This document shows positions 8,808 to 18,012 of a DNA stretch of 64,000 nucleotides, in pieces. Numbering within the stretch: the first letter of the stretch is position 1; each line of letters starts with the position of its first letter. Under the pieces are notes generated by a model, which worked only from the letters and a program-made list of their open reading frames with translations, had not been told where the DNA came from and made no database searches. A program made the position numbers and the translations under genes. Source of the stretch: Tabrizicola aquatica (lineage in GTDB: Bacteria > Pseudomonadota > Alphaproteobacteria > Rhodobacterales > Rhodobacteraceae); NCBI RefSeq assembly GCF_002900975.1, contig NZ_PJON01000001.1:744001-808000 (forward strand). The letters run 5' to 3'.

Positions 8808-10451
8808 TCAGCCCCGTTTCGCCAGGCAGATGCCCCAGGGCGGCAAGCTTGCGCGCCCCGCTGCGACCGGCTGGCTGCCCAGTTCCGGTCCGATTACCGT
8901 CCAGTCGCCCGCCGGCAACAGCACTTCCGCCACCCCGTCACCCAGGTTGAAGGCGCAGAACAGCGTCTCCTCTCCGCGGCGCAAGAAGGTCGCGGCCTCG
9001 CCTTGGGCACGGATCTCCTCCATCGCGCCAGTGCGCAGCACCGGATGCGCGCGGCGGAAGGCCAGTGCCCGACGGTAATGCGCCAGGATCGAGGTTTCGT
9101 CCCCTTCCTGCGCGGCAACCGAAAGCGGCAGGTGCGGCGGCTTCACCGGCAGCCAGGGCCGGCCATGGCTGAACCCGCCGTTCGCATTGTCGGTGACCCA
9201 GACCATCGGCGTCCGCGCGCCGTCGCGGCCCTTGAACTCCGGCCAGAACTGGATGCCATAGGGATCACGCAACTCGTCCAGCGCCAGTTCCGCCTCGGGC
9301 AGGCCAAGCTCTTCACCCTGATACAGGCAAAGCGAGCCGCGCAGGCACACCAGAAGCGTGGCATAGGTCTTGGCCGCCTCGGCCGTCAGGTGCCAGCGCG
9401 TGATGTGGCGCACGGTGTCGTGGTTCGAGTAGGACCAGCAGGGCCAGGCATCCGGCGCCGCCGCCCGCATCCGGGCAAAAGTTTCCTCCAGAAGGGGCGC
9501 CGTCAGCCGCGTCGGTTGCAGCATCTCGAACGGGTAGCACATCTGCACCTTGTCCCCGCCCGAGGTATACTCGGCCATGATCTCCAGCCCCCGCTGGGCA
9601 TCACCCACCTCGCCCACGGCGGCGGCATTGTAGGGGTTCAGCACGGCCCTGAATTTTCGCAGAAAATTCATGTTCTCCGGCTGGTTCTTCGAGAAAAGAT
9701 GCAGCTGGTGATTATACGGGTTCACCGACGGCGCGATGCTGTCGTTGCGCAACTCTTTCGGCAGCGGGGGATTGTCGCGCAGGTACTTGTCGGCAAAGTA
9801 GAAGTTGATCGTGTCCAGCCGGAACCCGTCCACCCCGCGCTTCAGCCAGAAGCGCGCGACGTCCAGAAGAGCCTCTTGCACGGGTTCGTGGTGCAGGTTC
9901 AGGTCGGGCTGGCTGGCCAGGAAGTTGTGCAGGAAATATTGCTCGCGCCGGCCGTCCCATTCCCAGGCCGATCCGCCAAAGACCGACAGCCAGTTGTTCG
10001 GGGGCGTGCCGTCGGGCTTGGGATCGGCCCAGACATACCAGTCGGCGCGGTCGTTCGAACGGTTCTGCCGGCTTTCCTTGAACCAGGCATGCTGGTCGCT
10101 GGTGTGCGACAGCACCAGGTCGATCATTACCCGTAGCCCCAGCGCATGCGCCCGTGCGACCAGCGCGTCAAAGTCCGCCAGTTTGCCGAACATCGGATCG
10201 ACGTCGCAATAGTCGCTGACGTCATAGCCGAAGTCCTTCATCGGGCTGGTGAAGAACGGGCTGATCCAGATCGCATCGGCGCCAAGGCCGGCGATATGGT
10301 CCAGCCGCCCGGTGATCCCGGCCAGGTCCCCCACACCGTCGCCATCGCTGTCCTGATAGCTGCGCGGATAGATCTGATAGATCACCGCCCCGCGCCACCA
10401 ATCCGGGTCCGCAGCCAGGACCCGGCGCCCCTCACGCTCCATCATCGTCAC
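8808..10451 (-). CDS. aglA: alpha-glucosidase, GH13
   Basis: A 547-residue cytoplasmic glycoside hydrolase that splits imported alpha-glucosides to glucose. GH13 motifs are in order: DLVLSHTSDQH (region I), GFRLDTINF with nucleophile Asp213, AVGEVGD with acid/base Glu281, and SNHDT with Asp345. The N-terminal WWRGAVIYQIYPRSYQDS is typical of oligo-alpha-glucosidases. There is no signal peptide, consistent with action after ABC import. Its ATG overlaps the aglG stop (ATGA). Codons for MNFLRKFRA contain a perfect 19-bp inverted repeat (9651-9669) that also occurs between genes elsewhere in the window. Confidence 0.95.
   Translation of the reverse strand: MTMMEREGRRVLAADPDWWRGAVIYQIYPRSYQDSDGDGVGDLAGITGRLDHIAGLGADAIWISPFFTSPMKDFGYDVSDYCDVDPMFGKLADFDALVARAHALGLRVMIDLVLSHTSDQHAWFKESRQNRSNDRADWYVWADPKPDGTPPNNWLSVFGGSAWEWDGRREQYFLHNFLASQPDLNLHHEPVQEALLDVARFWLKRGVDGFRLDTINFYFADKYLRDNPPLPKELRNDSIAPSVNPYNHQLHLFSKNQPENMNFLRKFRAVLNPYNAAAVGEVGDAQRGLEIMAEYTSGGDKVQMCYPFEMLQPTRLTAPLLEETFARMRAAAPDAWPCWSYSNHDTVRHITRWHLTAEAAKTYATLLVCLRGSLCLYQGEELGLPEAELALDELRDPYGIQFWPEFKGRDGARTPMVWVTDNANGGFSHGRPWLPVKPPHLPLSVAAQEGDETSILAHYRRALAFRRAHPVLRTGAMEEIRAQGEAATFLRRGEETLFCAFNLGDGVAEVLLPAGDWTVIGPELGSQPVAAGRASLPPWGICLAKRG
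9651..9669. repeat. AT-rich palindrome with GCA loop, family C, copy inside aglA
   Basis: GAATTTTC-GCA-GAAAATTC lies inside the aglA reading frame. The identical 19-mer is intergenic at 21545-21563, and a variant (CAATTTTTC-TGC-GAAAAATTG) is at 43538-43558. The in-gene copy lacks the outer GC stem of the other two. Confidence 0.6.
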
Positions 10452-11587
10452 TTGACCGACCCCGCCAGAAGCCCGCGCACCAGGAAGCGCTGCATCGAGA
10501 AGAACACCACCAGCGGCACCGCGATGGACACGAAGGCCGAGGCGCTCAGGATTTCCCAGTCGCCACCGCGGCTGCCCATCAGGTTCACGATATTGCCGGT
10601 CAGCACCTGCTGGTCATTGCTGGTGCCCAGGAACACCAGCGCCACCAGAAGGTCGTTCCAGGTCCAGAGGAACTGGAAGATCGCAAAGCTGGCCAGCGCC
10701 GGGAAGGACAAGGGCAGGATGATCTTGGTGAATATCTGGAAATCCGTGGCCCCGTCGACCTTGGCATTCTCGATGATGTCGCGCGGCAGGCCAACCATGT
10801 AGTTGCGCAACAGGTAGATCGCCAAGGGTAGACCAAACCCAGTATGGGCCAACCAGATGCCAAGGTAGCCCTTGCCGATGCCGATGGCGTTGTGGATCTG
10901 AAGAAGCGGGATCAGCGCCAGTTGCAGCGGCACCACGAGGAGGCCGACGATAGCCGCAATCAAGAGCGCGCGGCCCGGAAACTCCATCCAGGCCAGGGCA
11001 TAGGCGGCAAAGGCCGCAACCAGGATCGGGATGATCGTCGCCGGGATCGCCACGGTCGCGGTGTTCATGAAGGCCTGGAAGATCGACTGCCCGGCCATCG
11101 GGCTGAAAAGGACCGTGTTGTAGTTGTTGGTGGTGAACTCGGGCGGGGTGGCCGCCGTGGTGAAGATGCGCGGCAGGCGCGTGCCCTCGGTCGTGGTGGC
11201 CGAGGTCAGGACATAAGCACCGTCCGCCTGCACCGTCACCGTCTGCCCGTCTCCCAGGTCGGCGGTCGCCCCCGGCTCGAACGCCGTCGGCTCGCGCGAC
11301 GAGGTGCCCCAGGCGCTGACCGCCACGCCCTCGGCGGTGAACAGCCGCCCCTCGATCACGAAGGCACCGTCGCGCGCGACCTCTTCACCCTCGATGCGGA
11401 TCGGGGCCATCTGCTGTTCTTGCGTGAAAAGCGCGTCCCACCAGCCGGAGGAGACGATCTGATCCCCCGACCGGAAGGACGAGACCAGAAGCCCCAAGGT
11501 CGGGATCACCCACAACAGCACCAGAAGCCCGACCGACAGATGCACGGCCCAGGTCAGCGCCGGTTTCTTGCCCGCAATGTTGTCCAT
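10448..11587 (-). CDS. aglG: alpha-glucoside ABC transporter permease (AglG-like)
   Basis: A 379-residue inner-membrane permease of the MalG type. An N-terminal helix (WAVHLSVGLLVLLWVIPTLGLLVSS) is followed by a large predicted periplasmic segment of about 105 residues, roughly 43-150. The five-helix permease core comes next, with the EAA-type loop ENAKVDGATDFQIFTKIILPL near residues 288-310. The start ATG 11587 shares a base with the aglF stop (TGATG), so the two permeases are translationally coupled. It also overlaps aglA by 4 bp. The periplasmic insertion is also known from other AglG-like permeases, so I treat it as a family trait. Confidence 0.92.
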   Translation of the reverse strand: MDNIAGKKPALTWAVHLSVGLLVLLWVIPTLGLLVSSFRSGDQIVSSGWWDALFTQEQQMAPIRIEGEEVARDGAFVIEGRLFTAEGVAVSAWGTSSREPTAFEPGATADLGDGQTVTVQADGAYVLTSATTTEGTRLPRIFTTAATPPEFTTNNYNTVLFSPMAGQSIFQAFMNTATVAIPATIIPILVAAFAAYALAWMEFPGRALLIAAIVGLLVVPLQLALIPLLQIHNAIGIGKGYLGIWLAHTGFGLPLAIYLLRNYMVGLPRDIIENAKVDGATDFQIFTKIILPLSFPALASFAIFQFLWTWNDLLVALVFLGTSNDQQVLTGNIVNLMGSRGGDWEILSASAFVSIAVPLVVFFSMQRFLVRGLLAGSVK

Positions 11588-12957
11588 CACCGCATCTCCT
11601 TCCGGGCGTTCCAGACGTTCCAGACCAGGATCGGCGTGACCAGAAGCAGGATGATCATCGCGGAAGCCGAGCCGACACCCCAATCCACCGCCACGAACAG
11701 CTTGTCGTACATGTAGTTGGCCAGCACCTGCGTTTCCTGCTGGCCGCCGGTCATCGCGCGGACGATGTCAAAGACCTTCAGGACGGTGATGGTGATCGTG
11801 GTCCAGACCACGACGATGGTCCCCATGATCTGCGGCACCTTGATCTTGAAGAAGATCTGGAACGGGTTGGCCCCGTCGATGATCGCGGCCTCGATCGTGT
11901 CCTCGGGCACACCGCGCAAGGCGGCCGACAGGATCACCATGGCAAAGCCGGTCTGCAGCCAGACCAGGACGGCCATCAGGAAGAAGTTGTTCCAGAACGG
12001 GATCTGCAGCCAGAACTGCGGTTGCCCATACGGCAGCTCCGCCGTCGCCGCGCCATAGGCCCAGGACACGGCGACATAGGCCAGCCAGGCTGCAACGAAC
12101 CCTCCGAGCAATCTAGCCACAATTCCAAAATTACCCGCTCTTGCAGCCCAAAGGCCGGAGAATAAGAGGGCCGCCGCAAGTAGAAGCCAACCGACACCAG
12201 GCAGTGCATCGGTCAGATAACGATACACCTGGGAGCCGAAATAGCTCGCACCAGCAGCCAGCACGATAACCGCGACTGCCGTCAGAGCACCAAATCGCTG
12301 CAAGACTGTCCAAAGCACCCACAGCAGCGCCAGCGCAAAGCCCACCAGCAGCACCGCCGGCAACAGCCGCAGGATCAGCAGCGACCCGAGCCCGCCTTCG
12401 AACTGCAGCCAGATCGCGTTCAAGAGGCCAATCTGCGTCTGCCCCGCCTCGCGGGTGTCATAGATCAGCTTCCAGATCACCGAGGCGCCAACGAAGGAAA
12501 TCGCCATCGGCATGAAGATCAGGGACTTGGCCAGGTTGCCCCAGCGGATGCGGTCGGTGAGCTGCGCCGCCAGAAGGCCGAAGGCGGTCGCCAGCGCCGG
12601 CACCACGATCAGCCACATCATGTTGTTGCTGAGCGACTCCCAGAACTTCGACTCGCTGAACATCTGCCGGTAGTTGTCGAAGCCCACAAAGACCAGCTCG
12701 CCGCCCGTGTTCCGGTTCAGCGACAGCCAGGCGGTCGCAAAGACCGGATAGGCCAAATAAAGCCCCAGCGCGAGCAGGGCGGGAAACAGGAACAACCAGG
12801 GGCGCACCATGTTGGCGCGGCTGATGTTCCGCCCGGCCTGGGGGCCGCGCGCCGGAAAGATCACCTTGTCGAGAAAGATGTTCGACGCCCAGAAGTAGCC
12901 AACGCATCCGCCTACGCCGATCACGATGGTCACTAGCGCCAGGAAAGCCTGGTCCAT
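11587..12957 (-). CDS. aglF: alpha-glucoside ABC transporter permease (AglF-like) with an extra membrane segment
   Basis: A 456-residue MalF-type permease, starting at ATG 12957 with GGGAGGGG upstream. The C-terminal half carries the EAA loop EAAIIDGANPFQIFFKIKVPQ. AglF proteins I know are about 330-340 residues. The excess lies between GLLNAIW and IPFWNNFFLM, which are adjacent in ordinary AglF: roughly residues 180-300 form three or four additional hydrophobic helices. DNA coding for the middle of this insert (about 12095-12320) is visibly lower in GC and uses rare codons such as AGA, TTA, CTA and GGA, unlike the flanks. Transport function is still likely because the core is intact. Confidence 0.9.
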   Translation of the reverse strand: MDQAFLALVTIVIGVGGCVGYFWASNIFLDKVIFPARGPQAGRNISRANMVRPWLFLFPALLALGLYLAYPVFATAWLSLNRNTGGELVFVGFDNYRQMFSESKFWESLSNNMMWLIVVPALATAFGLLAAQLTDRIRWGNLAKSLIFMPMAISFVGASVIWKLIYDTREAGQTQIGLLNAIWLQFEGGLGSLLILRLLPAVLLVGFALALLWVLWTVLQRFGALTAVAVIVLAAGASYFGSQVYRYLTDALPGVGWLLLAAALLFSGLWAARAGNFGIVARLLGGFVAAWLAYVAVSWAYGAATAELPYGQPQFWLQIPFWNNFFLMAVLVWLQTGFAMVILSAALRGVPEDTIEAAIIDGANPFQIFFKIKVPQIMGTIVVVWTTITITVLKVFDIVRAMTGGQQETQVLANYMYDKLFVAVDWGVGSASAMIILLLVTPILVWNVWNARKEMR

Positions 12958-13019
12958 TCGCCCCTCCCTAGACCCAAGCAGCACGTATCGTCCGGTTCGA
13001 TCCGGCTTCTGGTATAGGA

Positions 13020-13047
13020 CCCCGAGCCTGCGAGAACAGGCCCGGGG
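13020..13047 (-). terminator. intercistronic hairpin between aglE and aglF
   Basis: On the minus strand CCCCGGGCCTG pairs with CAGGCTCGGGG around a six-base loop, one mismatch, without a T-run. Such hairpins after binding-protein genes usually lower permease expression relative to the binding protein or protect the upstream message, as in malE-malF. Confidence 0.6.
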
Positions 13048-13058
13048 AAATCGTCAGA

Positions 13059-14405
13059 TCACTTCGGCCAGCTGGCCTGAACAGCGTCAGCCACTTCCTG
13101 TGCCGACTTGCCGCCGACATAGTCGACCATCGCGGTCCAGAAGCTGCCTGCACCCACGGCGCCCGGCATCAGGTCGGACCCGTCGAAGCGGAAGGTGGTG
13201 GCGTTGGCCAGGATCTCGCCCTGCTTCTTCAGCGCGGCCGAACCGTAGAGGTCGACGTTCACGCCCTTGTGCGGGGTGACAAAGCCGGTCTGCGACATCC
13301 AGACTTCATGCGCGATCGGGGTCTTCAGGAACTCGATGAAGGCCCGCGCCGCATCGCTGTCCTTCATGATGAATGCAAGCGTGCCCGCGCCCAGCACCGG
13401 CTGGCCCAGATCCTTCTCGGCATAGGCCGGGAAGTAGAAGAAGTCCGCATCCGTGCCCAGCTCGGTGCCTTCCGGGAAGAAGGACGGGATGAAGCTGGCC
13501 TGACGGTGCATGTAGCAGCCCGGAGGCGAGGCAAAGAGGCCCTTGGGGCTGTCGCGGAAGTCGGTCGAAGCGACCGCGGCCGCACCGCCCTGAACGTAGG
13601 CGTCGTTCTTGGCGAACCAGCCGAATTCCTCGATCGCGCCCAGGACTTCGGGGCTGTTGAACGGCAGCGCGTTGGTCACCCACTGGTCATAGACCTCGGG
13701 CGACTGGGTGCGCAGCATCATGTCCTCGACCCAGTCGGTCGCGGGCCAGCCGGTCGCGCCGCCCGAACCCAGACCGATGCACCAGGGCGTGCCGCCATCG
13801 GCGACGATCTTGTCGGTCAGGGCCTTCAGCTCTTCCATCGTGGTCGGCACGGCATAGCCGGCGTCCTCGAAGTTTTCCGGGCTGTACCAGACCAGCGACT
13901 TCACGTCGGCCTTGTAGGGGAAGGCAAACAGGGCTTCGGCCCCGTCCTTGCCCTTGTAGGTCCCCAGCGCCGCCCACGAGGCGCCCGCGCCGTAGTTGTC
14001 GGTCAGCCACTGCTTGGTCTCGTCGCCCAGGGGCTGGATAAAGCCCTTCGCGGCCAGGTCGGCGATCAGGCCGGGCTGCGGCAGCACCGCGACATCCGGG
14101 GGCGAACCCGCTTCGGCGTCGATGATGATCTGCTGTTCATAGCCTTCCGAGGACGAATAGTTCACGTCCACGCCCGAGGCCGCCTCGAAATAGGCCAGCA
14201 TCGACTCGACCAGAACCTGGTCCTCGCCGCGCCAGGGCCCGAAGATGGTCAGGGTCTGACCTTCCAGGTTGGTGGCCTCGTCATAAGCCTTGTAGCTGTC
14301 CCAGTTGAAGGCACCCTCGCCCACCGGGTACTTCAGGTCCTGCGCGACCGACCCACCGGCCGAAAGCGCCAGCGCCGCTGCGCTGACGAGAAGCTTCGTC
14401 TTCAT
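13059..14405 (-). CDS. aglE: alpha-glucoside ABC transporter substrate-binding protein
   Basis: A 448-residue periplasmic extracellular solute-binding protein (family 1). The signal peptide ends in LALSAGGSVAQ before DLKYPVGEG. The mature part shows NLEGQTLTIFGPW and a C-terminal region rich in aromatic residues that could stack on sugars. I choose ATG 14405 because GGGAGG lies 6 nt upstream; ATG 14411 would sit directly against that site. It is the first gene of the leftward agl operon and delivers alpha-glucosides to AglF/AglG/AglK. It is divergent from aglR; operator-like sites lie in the 266-bp gap. Confidence 0.94.
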   Translation of the reverse strand: MKTKLLVSAAALALSAGGSVAQDLKYPVGEGAFNWDSYKAYDEATNLEGQTLTIFGPWRGEDQVLVESMLAYFEAASGVDVNYSSSEGYEQQIIIDAEAGSPPDVAVLPQPGLIADLAAKGFIQPLGDETKQWLTDNYGAGASWAALGTYKGKDGAEALFAFPYKADVKSLVWYSPENFEDAGYAVPTTMEELKALTDKIVADGGTPWCIGLGSGGATGWPATDWVEDMMLRTQSPEVYDQWVTNALPFNSPEVLGAIEEFGWFAKNDAYVQGGAAAVASTDFRDSPKGLFASPPGCYMHRQASFIPSFFPEGTELGTDADFFYFPAYAEKDLGQPVLGAGTLAFIMKDSDAARAFIEFLKTPIAHEVWMSQTGFVTPHKGVNVDLYGSAALKKQGEILANATTFRFDGSDLMPGAVGAGSFWTAMVDYVGGKSAQEVADAVQASWPK

Positions 14406-14470
14406 GTGCATCCTCCCGATTCACCCGCCCTCACGGCGGGGCGTTTTTCCCAACGGCGGCAGAATCGCTT

Positions 14471-14659
14471 CAAACCGCTTTGGATGGTTCACCCTGTCCG
14501 ATCCCGCCCCTCAAGTCAATCCAAAGCGCCTTGAACCGTTGCAACGGGCCTGTTGCTTGTGCATCCGGCTTACCGTAAACGTTATAGCCAGCCGAGTGAT
14601 ACTTTTTGACGCGGCGCGACCGGCTGACTAAGGTCCGGGCGATTGAAACCGTTTTGAAG
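14471..14659. promoter_or_regulatory. cluster of LacI-type operator candidates between aglE and aglR
   Basis: Four imperfect palindromes centred on CG occur in the divergent promoter region: CAAACCGCTTTG (14471-14482), TTGAACCGTTGCAA (14531-14544), TAAACGTTAT (14576-14585) and TTGAAACCGTTTTGAA (14644-14659). Their form (TTGAAACCG-like half sites around a central CG) is that expected for a LacI-family repressor. AglR, encoded next door, is the obvious binder. Assignment is by inference; no clear -35/-10 pair was picked. Confidence 0.5.
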
Positions 14660-14671
14660 CGTGACGCAGCG

Positions 14672-15700
14672 ATGAACCTGAAGGAACTCGCGACCAAGCT
14701 GGGACTGTCGCCCACCACGGTGTCGCGCGCGCTGAACGGCTATCCGGAAGTGAACGAAGCCACCCGCGAACGCGTCATCGCTGCGGCCAAGCGGCACAAC
14801 TATCACCCGAACACCCGCGCCATCCGCCTGGCCACCGGGCGCGCCATGGCCGTGGGCCACGTGATCCCGATCGCCACACGGCATGAGATCGTGAACCCCG
14901 TTTTCGCCGATTTCATCGCCGGCGCGGGGGAAACCTACAGCCGCAACGACTATGACATGATATTGTCCGTCGTCCCGGACGAGGATGAGGACGCCACCTA
15001 TCGCGGGCTGAAATCCAAGGGCAACGTCGATGGCGTCATCGTCCATGCCCCGCGAATGAACGACCCCCGCATCGCCCTTCTGCGCGAGATCGGCCTGCCC
15101 TTCGTCGTCCATGGCCGCGCCACCGGCACGGCCGAGCCCTATTCCTGGCTGGACGTGAACAACCGCCGCGCCTTCCAGCGCGCGACCGAGTTTCTGCTGG
15201 ACCTTGGCCACAGCCGCATCGGCCTCGTGAACGGGTTGGAGTTCATGGATTTCGCCATCCGCCGCCGCACCGGCTATGTCGATGCGCTGACGGCACGCGG
15301 GATCACGCCGGACCCGGGCCTGATGTTCTCGGACGAGATGACCGAAGTCGCGGGCTTCCGCGCCACGCAAGCCATGCTCACCCTGCCCCAGCCGCCGACA
15401 GCCCTCCTGTGCGCCTCGATGATCTCGGGCATGGGGGCGCGGCGTGCTGTGGAATCCGCCGGCCTGGTGGTGGGCCGCGACGTGTCGATCATCATCCACG
15501 ACGACGACCTGTCCTACATGAAGAACGGCGAGGACGTGCCGATCTTCACCGCCACCCGCTCTTCGGTGCGCGAGGCCGGGCGCCTGGCGGCCGAGATGCT
15601 GCTGGCCCTCATCGCCCATCCCGAAGATGCCCCGCAACAGCGCCTGCTCGAGGCGGAACTGATCATCGGCCAATCCACCGGCCCCGCACCGAAAGCCTGA
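14672..15700 (+). CDS. aglR: LacI-family regulator of the alpha-glucoside genes
   Basis: A 342-residue repressor. The N-terminal helix-turn-helix is NLKELATKLGLSPTTVSRAL (residues 2-21), followed by the hinge-proximal HNYHPNTRAIRLATG and a periplasmic-binding-protein-like effector domain. Start is ATG 14672; an in-frame ATG at 14606 would place 22 extra residues before the HTH, which is unusual for LacI proteins. AglR homologues repress aglEFGAK until an alpha-glucoside is present. It is divergent from aglE and followed after 3 bp by the beta-glucosidase, so it probably controls both directions. Confidence 0.92.
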   Translation: MNLKELATKLGLSPTTVSRALNGYPEVNEATRERVIAAAKRHNYHPNTRAIRLATGRAMAVGHVIPIATRHEIVNPVFADFIAGAGETYSRNDYDMILSVVPDEDEDATYRGLKSKGNVDGVIVHAPRMNDPRIALLREIGLPFVVHGRATGTAEPYSWLDVNNRRAFQRATEFLLDLGHSRIGLVNGLEFMDFAIRRRTGYVDALTARGITPDPGLMFSDEMTEVAGFRATQAMLTLPQPPTALLCASMISGMGARRAVESAGLVVGRDVSIIIHDDDLSYMKNGEDVPIFTATRSSVREAGRLAAEMLLALIAHPEDAPQQRLLEAELIIGQSTGPAPKA

Positions 15701-15703
15701 CCC

Positions 15704-17044
15704 ATGCTCTCGCGCTTCGACTTCCCCGAAGGCTTCATCTTCGGCGCCGCCACCGCCGCCTATCAGATCGAAGGCTCGGCCTTCGGCGGGTGCGGGTCCA
15801 GCCATTGGGACACCTATTCCGCCACCCCGGGCAACGTCGTGCGGGGCGAAAGCGGCGCGCGTGCCTGCGACCATTACCACCAATGGCCGGCCGACCTTGA
15901 CCTCTTGCAAGCCGCCAATCTGGACGGCTACCGCTTCTCGACCTCTTGGGCGCGGGTCATGCCGGACGGGGTGAGCATCAACCCGGAAGGCGTTGATTTC
16001 TATGACCGTCTTGTCGATGGCATGCTGGCCCGCGGGCTGAAACCCTTCCAGACCCTCTACCACTGGGAGATGCCCTCGGCCCTGGCCGACAAGGGCGGCT
16101 GGACCAACCGCGACACCTGCCACCGCTTTGCCGACTTCTCCGAGGCGATCACCCGCCGCCTTGGCGACCGCGTGGCCTCCATCGCCACGATCAACGAACC
16201 CTGGTGCGTCGCCTGGCTGTCGCATTTCATGGGCATCCACGCCCCCGGCCTGCGCGACATCCGCGCCGCCGCCCGCGCCATGCACCACATCCTCCTGGCC
16301 CACGGCCTGGCGGTAGAGCGTCTGCGCGGCATGGGCCAGCCGAACCTGGGGATCGTCCTCAACTTCGACTACGCCCAGCCCGCCTCGGACCGGCCCGAGG
16401 ACGTGCAGGCCGCCGCCCGCTGGGACGGCATCTTCAACCGCTGGTTCATCGAAGCCATCACCCGCCAGACCTATCCCGAGATCGTGCTCGAGGGTCTTTC
16501 CCCCCACATGCCCGCGAACTGGCAGGACGACATGGCCACGATCGGCCAGAAGCTGGATTGGCTGGGCATCAACTACTATACCCGCCACCTGCATGCCCAT
16601 GACGCGACCCAGCCCTGGCCGCATCTGCGCGACGTGCCGGGCGACCGGCCCAAGACGCAGATGGGCTGGGAAATCTACCCCGAGGGGCTGCACCACTTCC
16701 TGACGCGGATGGCCAAGGACTATGTCGGCGACCTGCCGCTTCATGTCACTGAAAACGGCATGGCCAATGCCGACCTGCTTGAAGATGGCCGCGTAAGTGA
16801 CCAGGTTCGCGAGGATTTCCTGTTCTCACACCTTGCAGCCACCAAGCAGGCCATTGCTGACGGCGCGAATGTGCAGGGCTTCTTCTACTGGTCGCTGCTG
16901 GACAATTACGAATGGGCCGAGGGCTATGACAAGCGTTTTGGCCTGGTCCACGTGGATTACGATACGCTGGTGCGTACGCCCAAATCCTCGTATCACGCGC
17001 TCGCCCGGGCCTTGGCCCGCAACGACCAGGGAACCGCGCGATGA
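15704..17044 (+). CDS. bglA: beta-glucosidase, GH1
   Basis: A 446-residue cytoplasmic GH1 enzyme that hydrolyses beta-glucosides to glucose. The start has FPEGFIFGAATAAYQIEG. The acid/base Glu165 is in TINEPW and the nucleophile Glu350 in VTENGM. The aglycone-site segment WSLLDNYEWAEGY, including the sugar-binding Glu-Trp, is present. It begins 3 bp after aglR and overlaps glk by 4 bp (ATGA), forming the operon aglR-bgl-glk. This arrangement suggests that transported disaccharides of both linkages feed the same glucokinase. Confidence 0.94.
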   Translation: MLSRFDFPEGFIFGAATAAYQIEGSAFGGCGSSHWDTYSATPGNVVRGESGARACDHYHQWPADLDLLQAANLDGYRFSTSWARVMPDGVSINPEGVDFYDRLVDGMLARGLKPFQTLYHWEMPSALADKGGWTNRDTCHRFADFSEAITRRLGDRVASIATINEPWCVAWLSHFMGIHAPGLRDIRAAARAMHHILLAHGLAVERLRGMGQPNLGIVLNFDYAQPASDRPEDVQAAARWDGIFNRWFIEAITRQTYPEIVLEGLSPHMPANWQDDMATIGQKLDWLGINYYTRHLHAHDATQPWPHLRDVPGDRPKTQMGWEIYPEGLHHFLTRMAKDYVGDLPLHVTENGMANADLLEDGRVSDQVREDFLFSHLAATKQAIADGANVQGFFYWSLLDNYEWAEGYDKRFGLVHVDYDTLVRTPKSSYHALARALARNDQGTAR

Positions 17045-18012
17045 GCCTTTCGATCCTTGCCGATATCGGAGGAACCAACACCCGCGTCGCCCTGGCCGAC
17101 GGGGCGCAGGTCCGCATCGACTCGATCCGTCGTTTCCCGAATGGCGGTTATCAGGCGCAAGGCAAGGATATTGCCCACGTCCTGCGCGACTATCTGGACC
17201 AGACCGGCGCGCAAGTGACCGGGGTCTGTGTCGCCGCCGCCGGCCCGGTGCAGGATGGCGTCGCCACGATGACCAACCTGGACTGGGTGATCGACGCGGC
17301 CAAGCTGACCGGGGCCACCGGCGCGACCCGCGTGGCGATCCTGAACGATCTTCAGGCCCAGGGGCAGGCGCTGGGGCATATCCCGGCCGCCAATCTGCGC
17401 TGCGTGATCCCCGGCCCCGCCGCGCAGGGCCCGATGCTGGTCGTGGGCCTTGGCACCGGCGTCAACGCCGCCCCGGTCCATCCCGGCCCGCAAGGCCGCG
17501 TCGTGCCGCCCTCGGAATGCGGCCATGTCAACATGCCCGTCCGCAGCGAAGAGGATTTTCTTCTTGCCCGCTTCATCGAACAGAAGCTCCGGGCCGAGGG
17601 CGAGGTTCCCCATGCCGGCGTCGAAGAGGTCCTGGCCGGTCGCGGTCTTGCCAACCTGCACGCCTTTGCCGCCCATGCCGCCGGACACCCCGCGACCATG
17701 ACCTCGGCCGAGGTGCTGGCGGCGCTGGACCAGGGCGATGCCACCGCCGCCCATGCCGCGCGGCTTTATGTTCATATCCTGGGCCAGGTGCTGGCCGACC
17801 TTGCGCTGATCCACCTGCCCTATGGCGGGATCTACCTGATCGGCGGCATGTCGCGCGCGATGACCCCGCATTTCGCCCGCTTCGGTCTGTCCAGCCAGTT
17901 CCGTGAGGCCCGGCGCGTGGACCTGCTGCTGAACGATTTCTCGGTCACGGTGGTCGAGGATGACTATGCCGCGCTGACCGGCTGCGCCGCCTATCTGGAA
18001 AGCGTGGCCTAG
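17041..18012 (+). CDS. glk: glucokinase
   Basis: A 323-residue bacterial glucokinase of the ROK-independent Glk type, phosphorylating glucose with ATP. Phosphate-1 motif: LADIGGTNTRVALA (residues 6-19). The ligand-binding segment is LNDLQAQG. The glycine-rich GLGTGVNAA and the PSECGHVNM segment match the family. The last domain carries YLIGGMSR. It overlaps the beta-glucosidase by 4 bp. Its stop shares CTAG with the stop of the opposite-strand secreted protein. It completes the route from imported glucosides to glucose 6-phosphate. Confidence 0.93.
   Translation: MSLSILADIGGTNTRVALADGAQVRIDSIRRFPNGGYQAQGKDIAHVLRDYLDQTGAQVTGVCVAAAGPVQDGVATMTNLDWVIDAAKLTGATGATRVAILNDLQAQGQALGHIPAANLRCVIPGPAAQGPMLVVGLGTGVNAAPVHPGPQGRVVPPSECGHVNMPVRSEEDFLLARFIEQKLRAEGEVPHAGVEEVLAGRGLANLHAFAAHAAGHPATMTSAEVLAALDQGDATAAHAARLYVHILGQVLADLALIHLPYGGIYLIGGMSRAMTPHFARFGLSSQFREARRVDLLLNDFSVTVVEDDYAALTGCAAYLESVA

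Noticed and set aside
14582-16744. 720-codon minus-strand frame opposite aglR and the beta-glucosidase
   Set aside because: Antisense shadow: no protein features, His/Gly/Asp/Arg-rich composition mirroring the coding strand.
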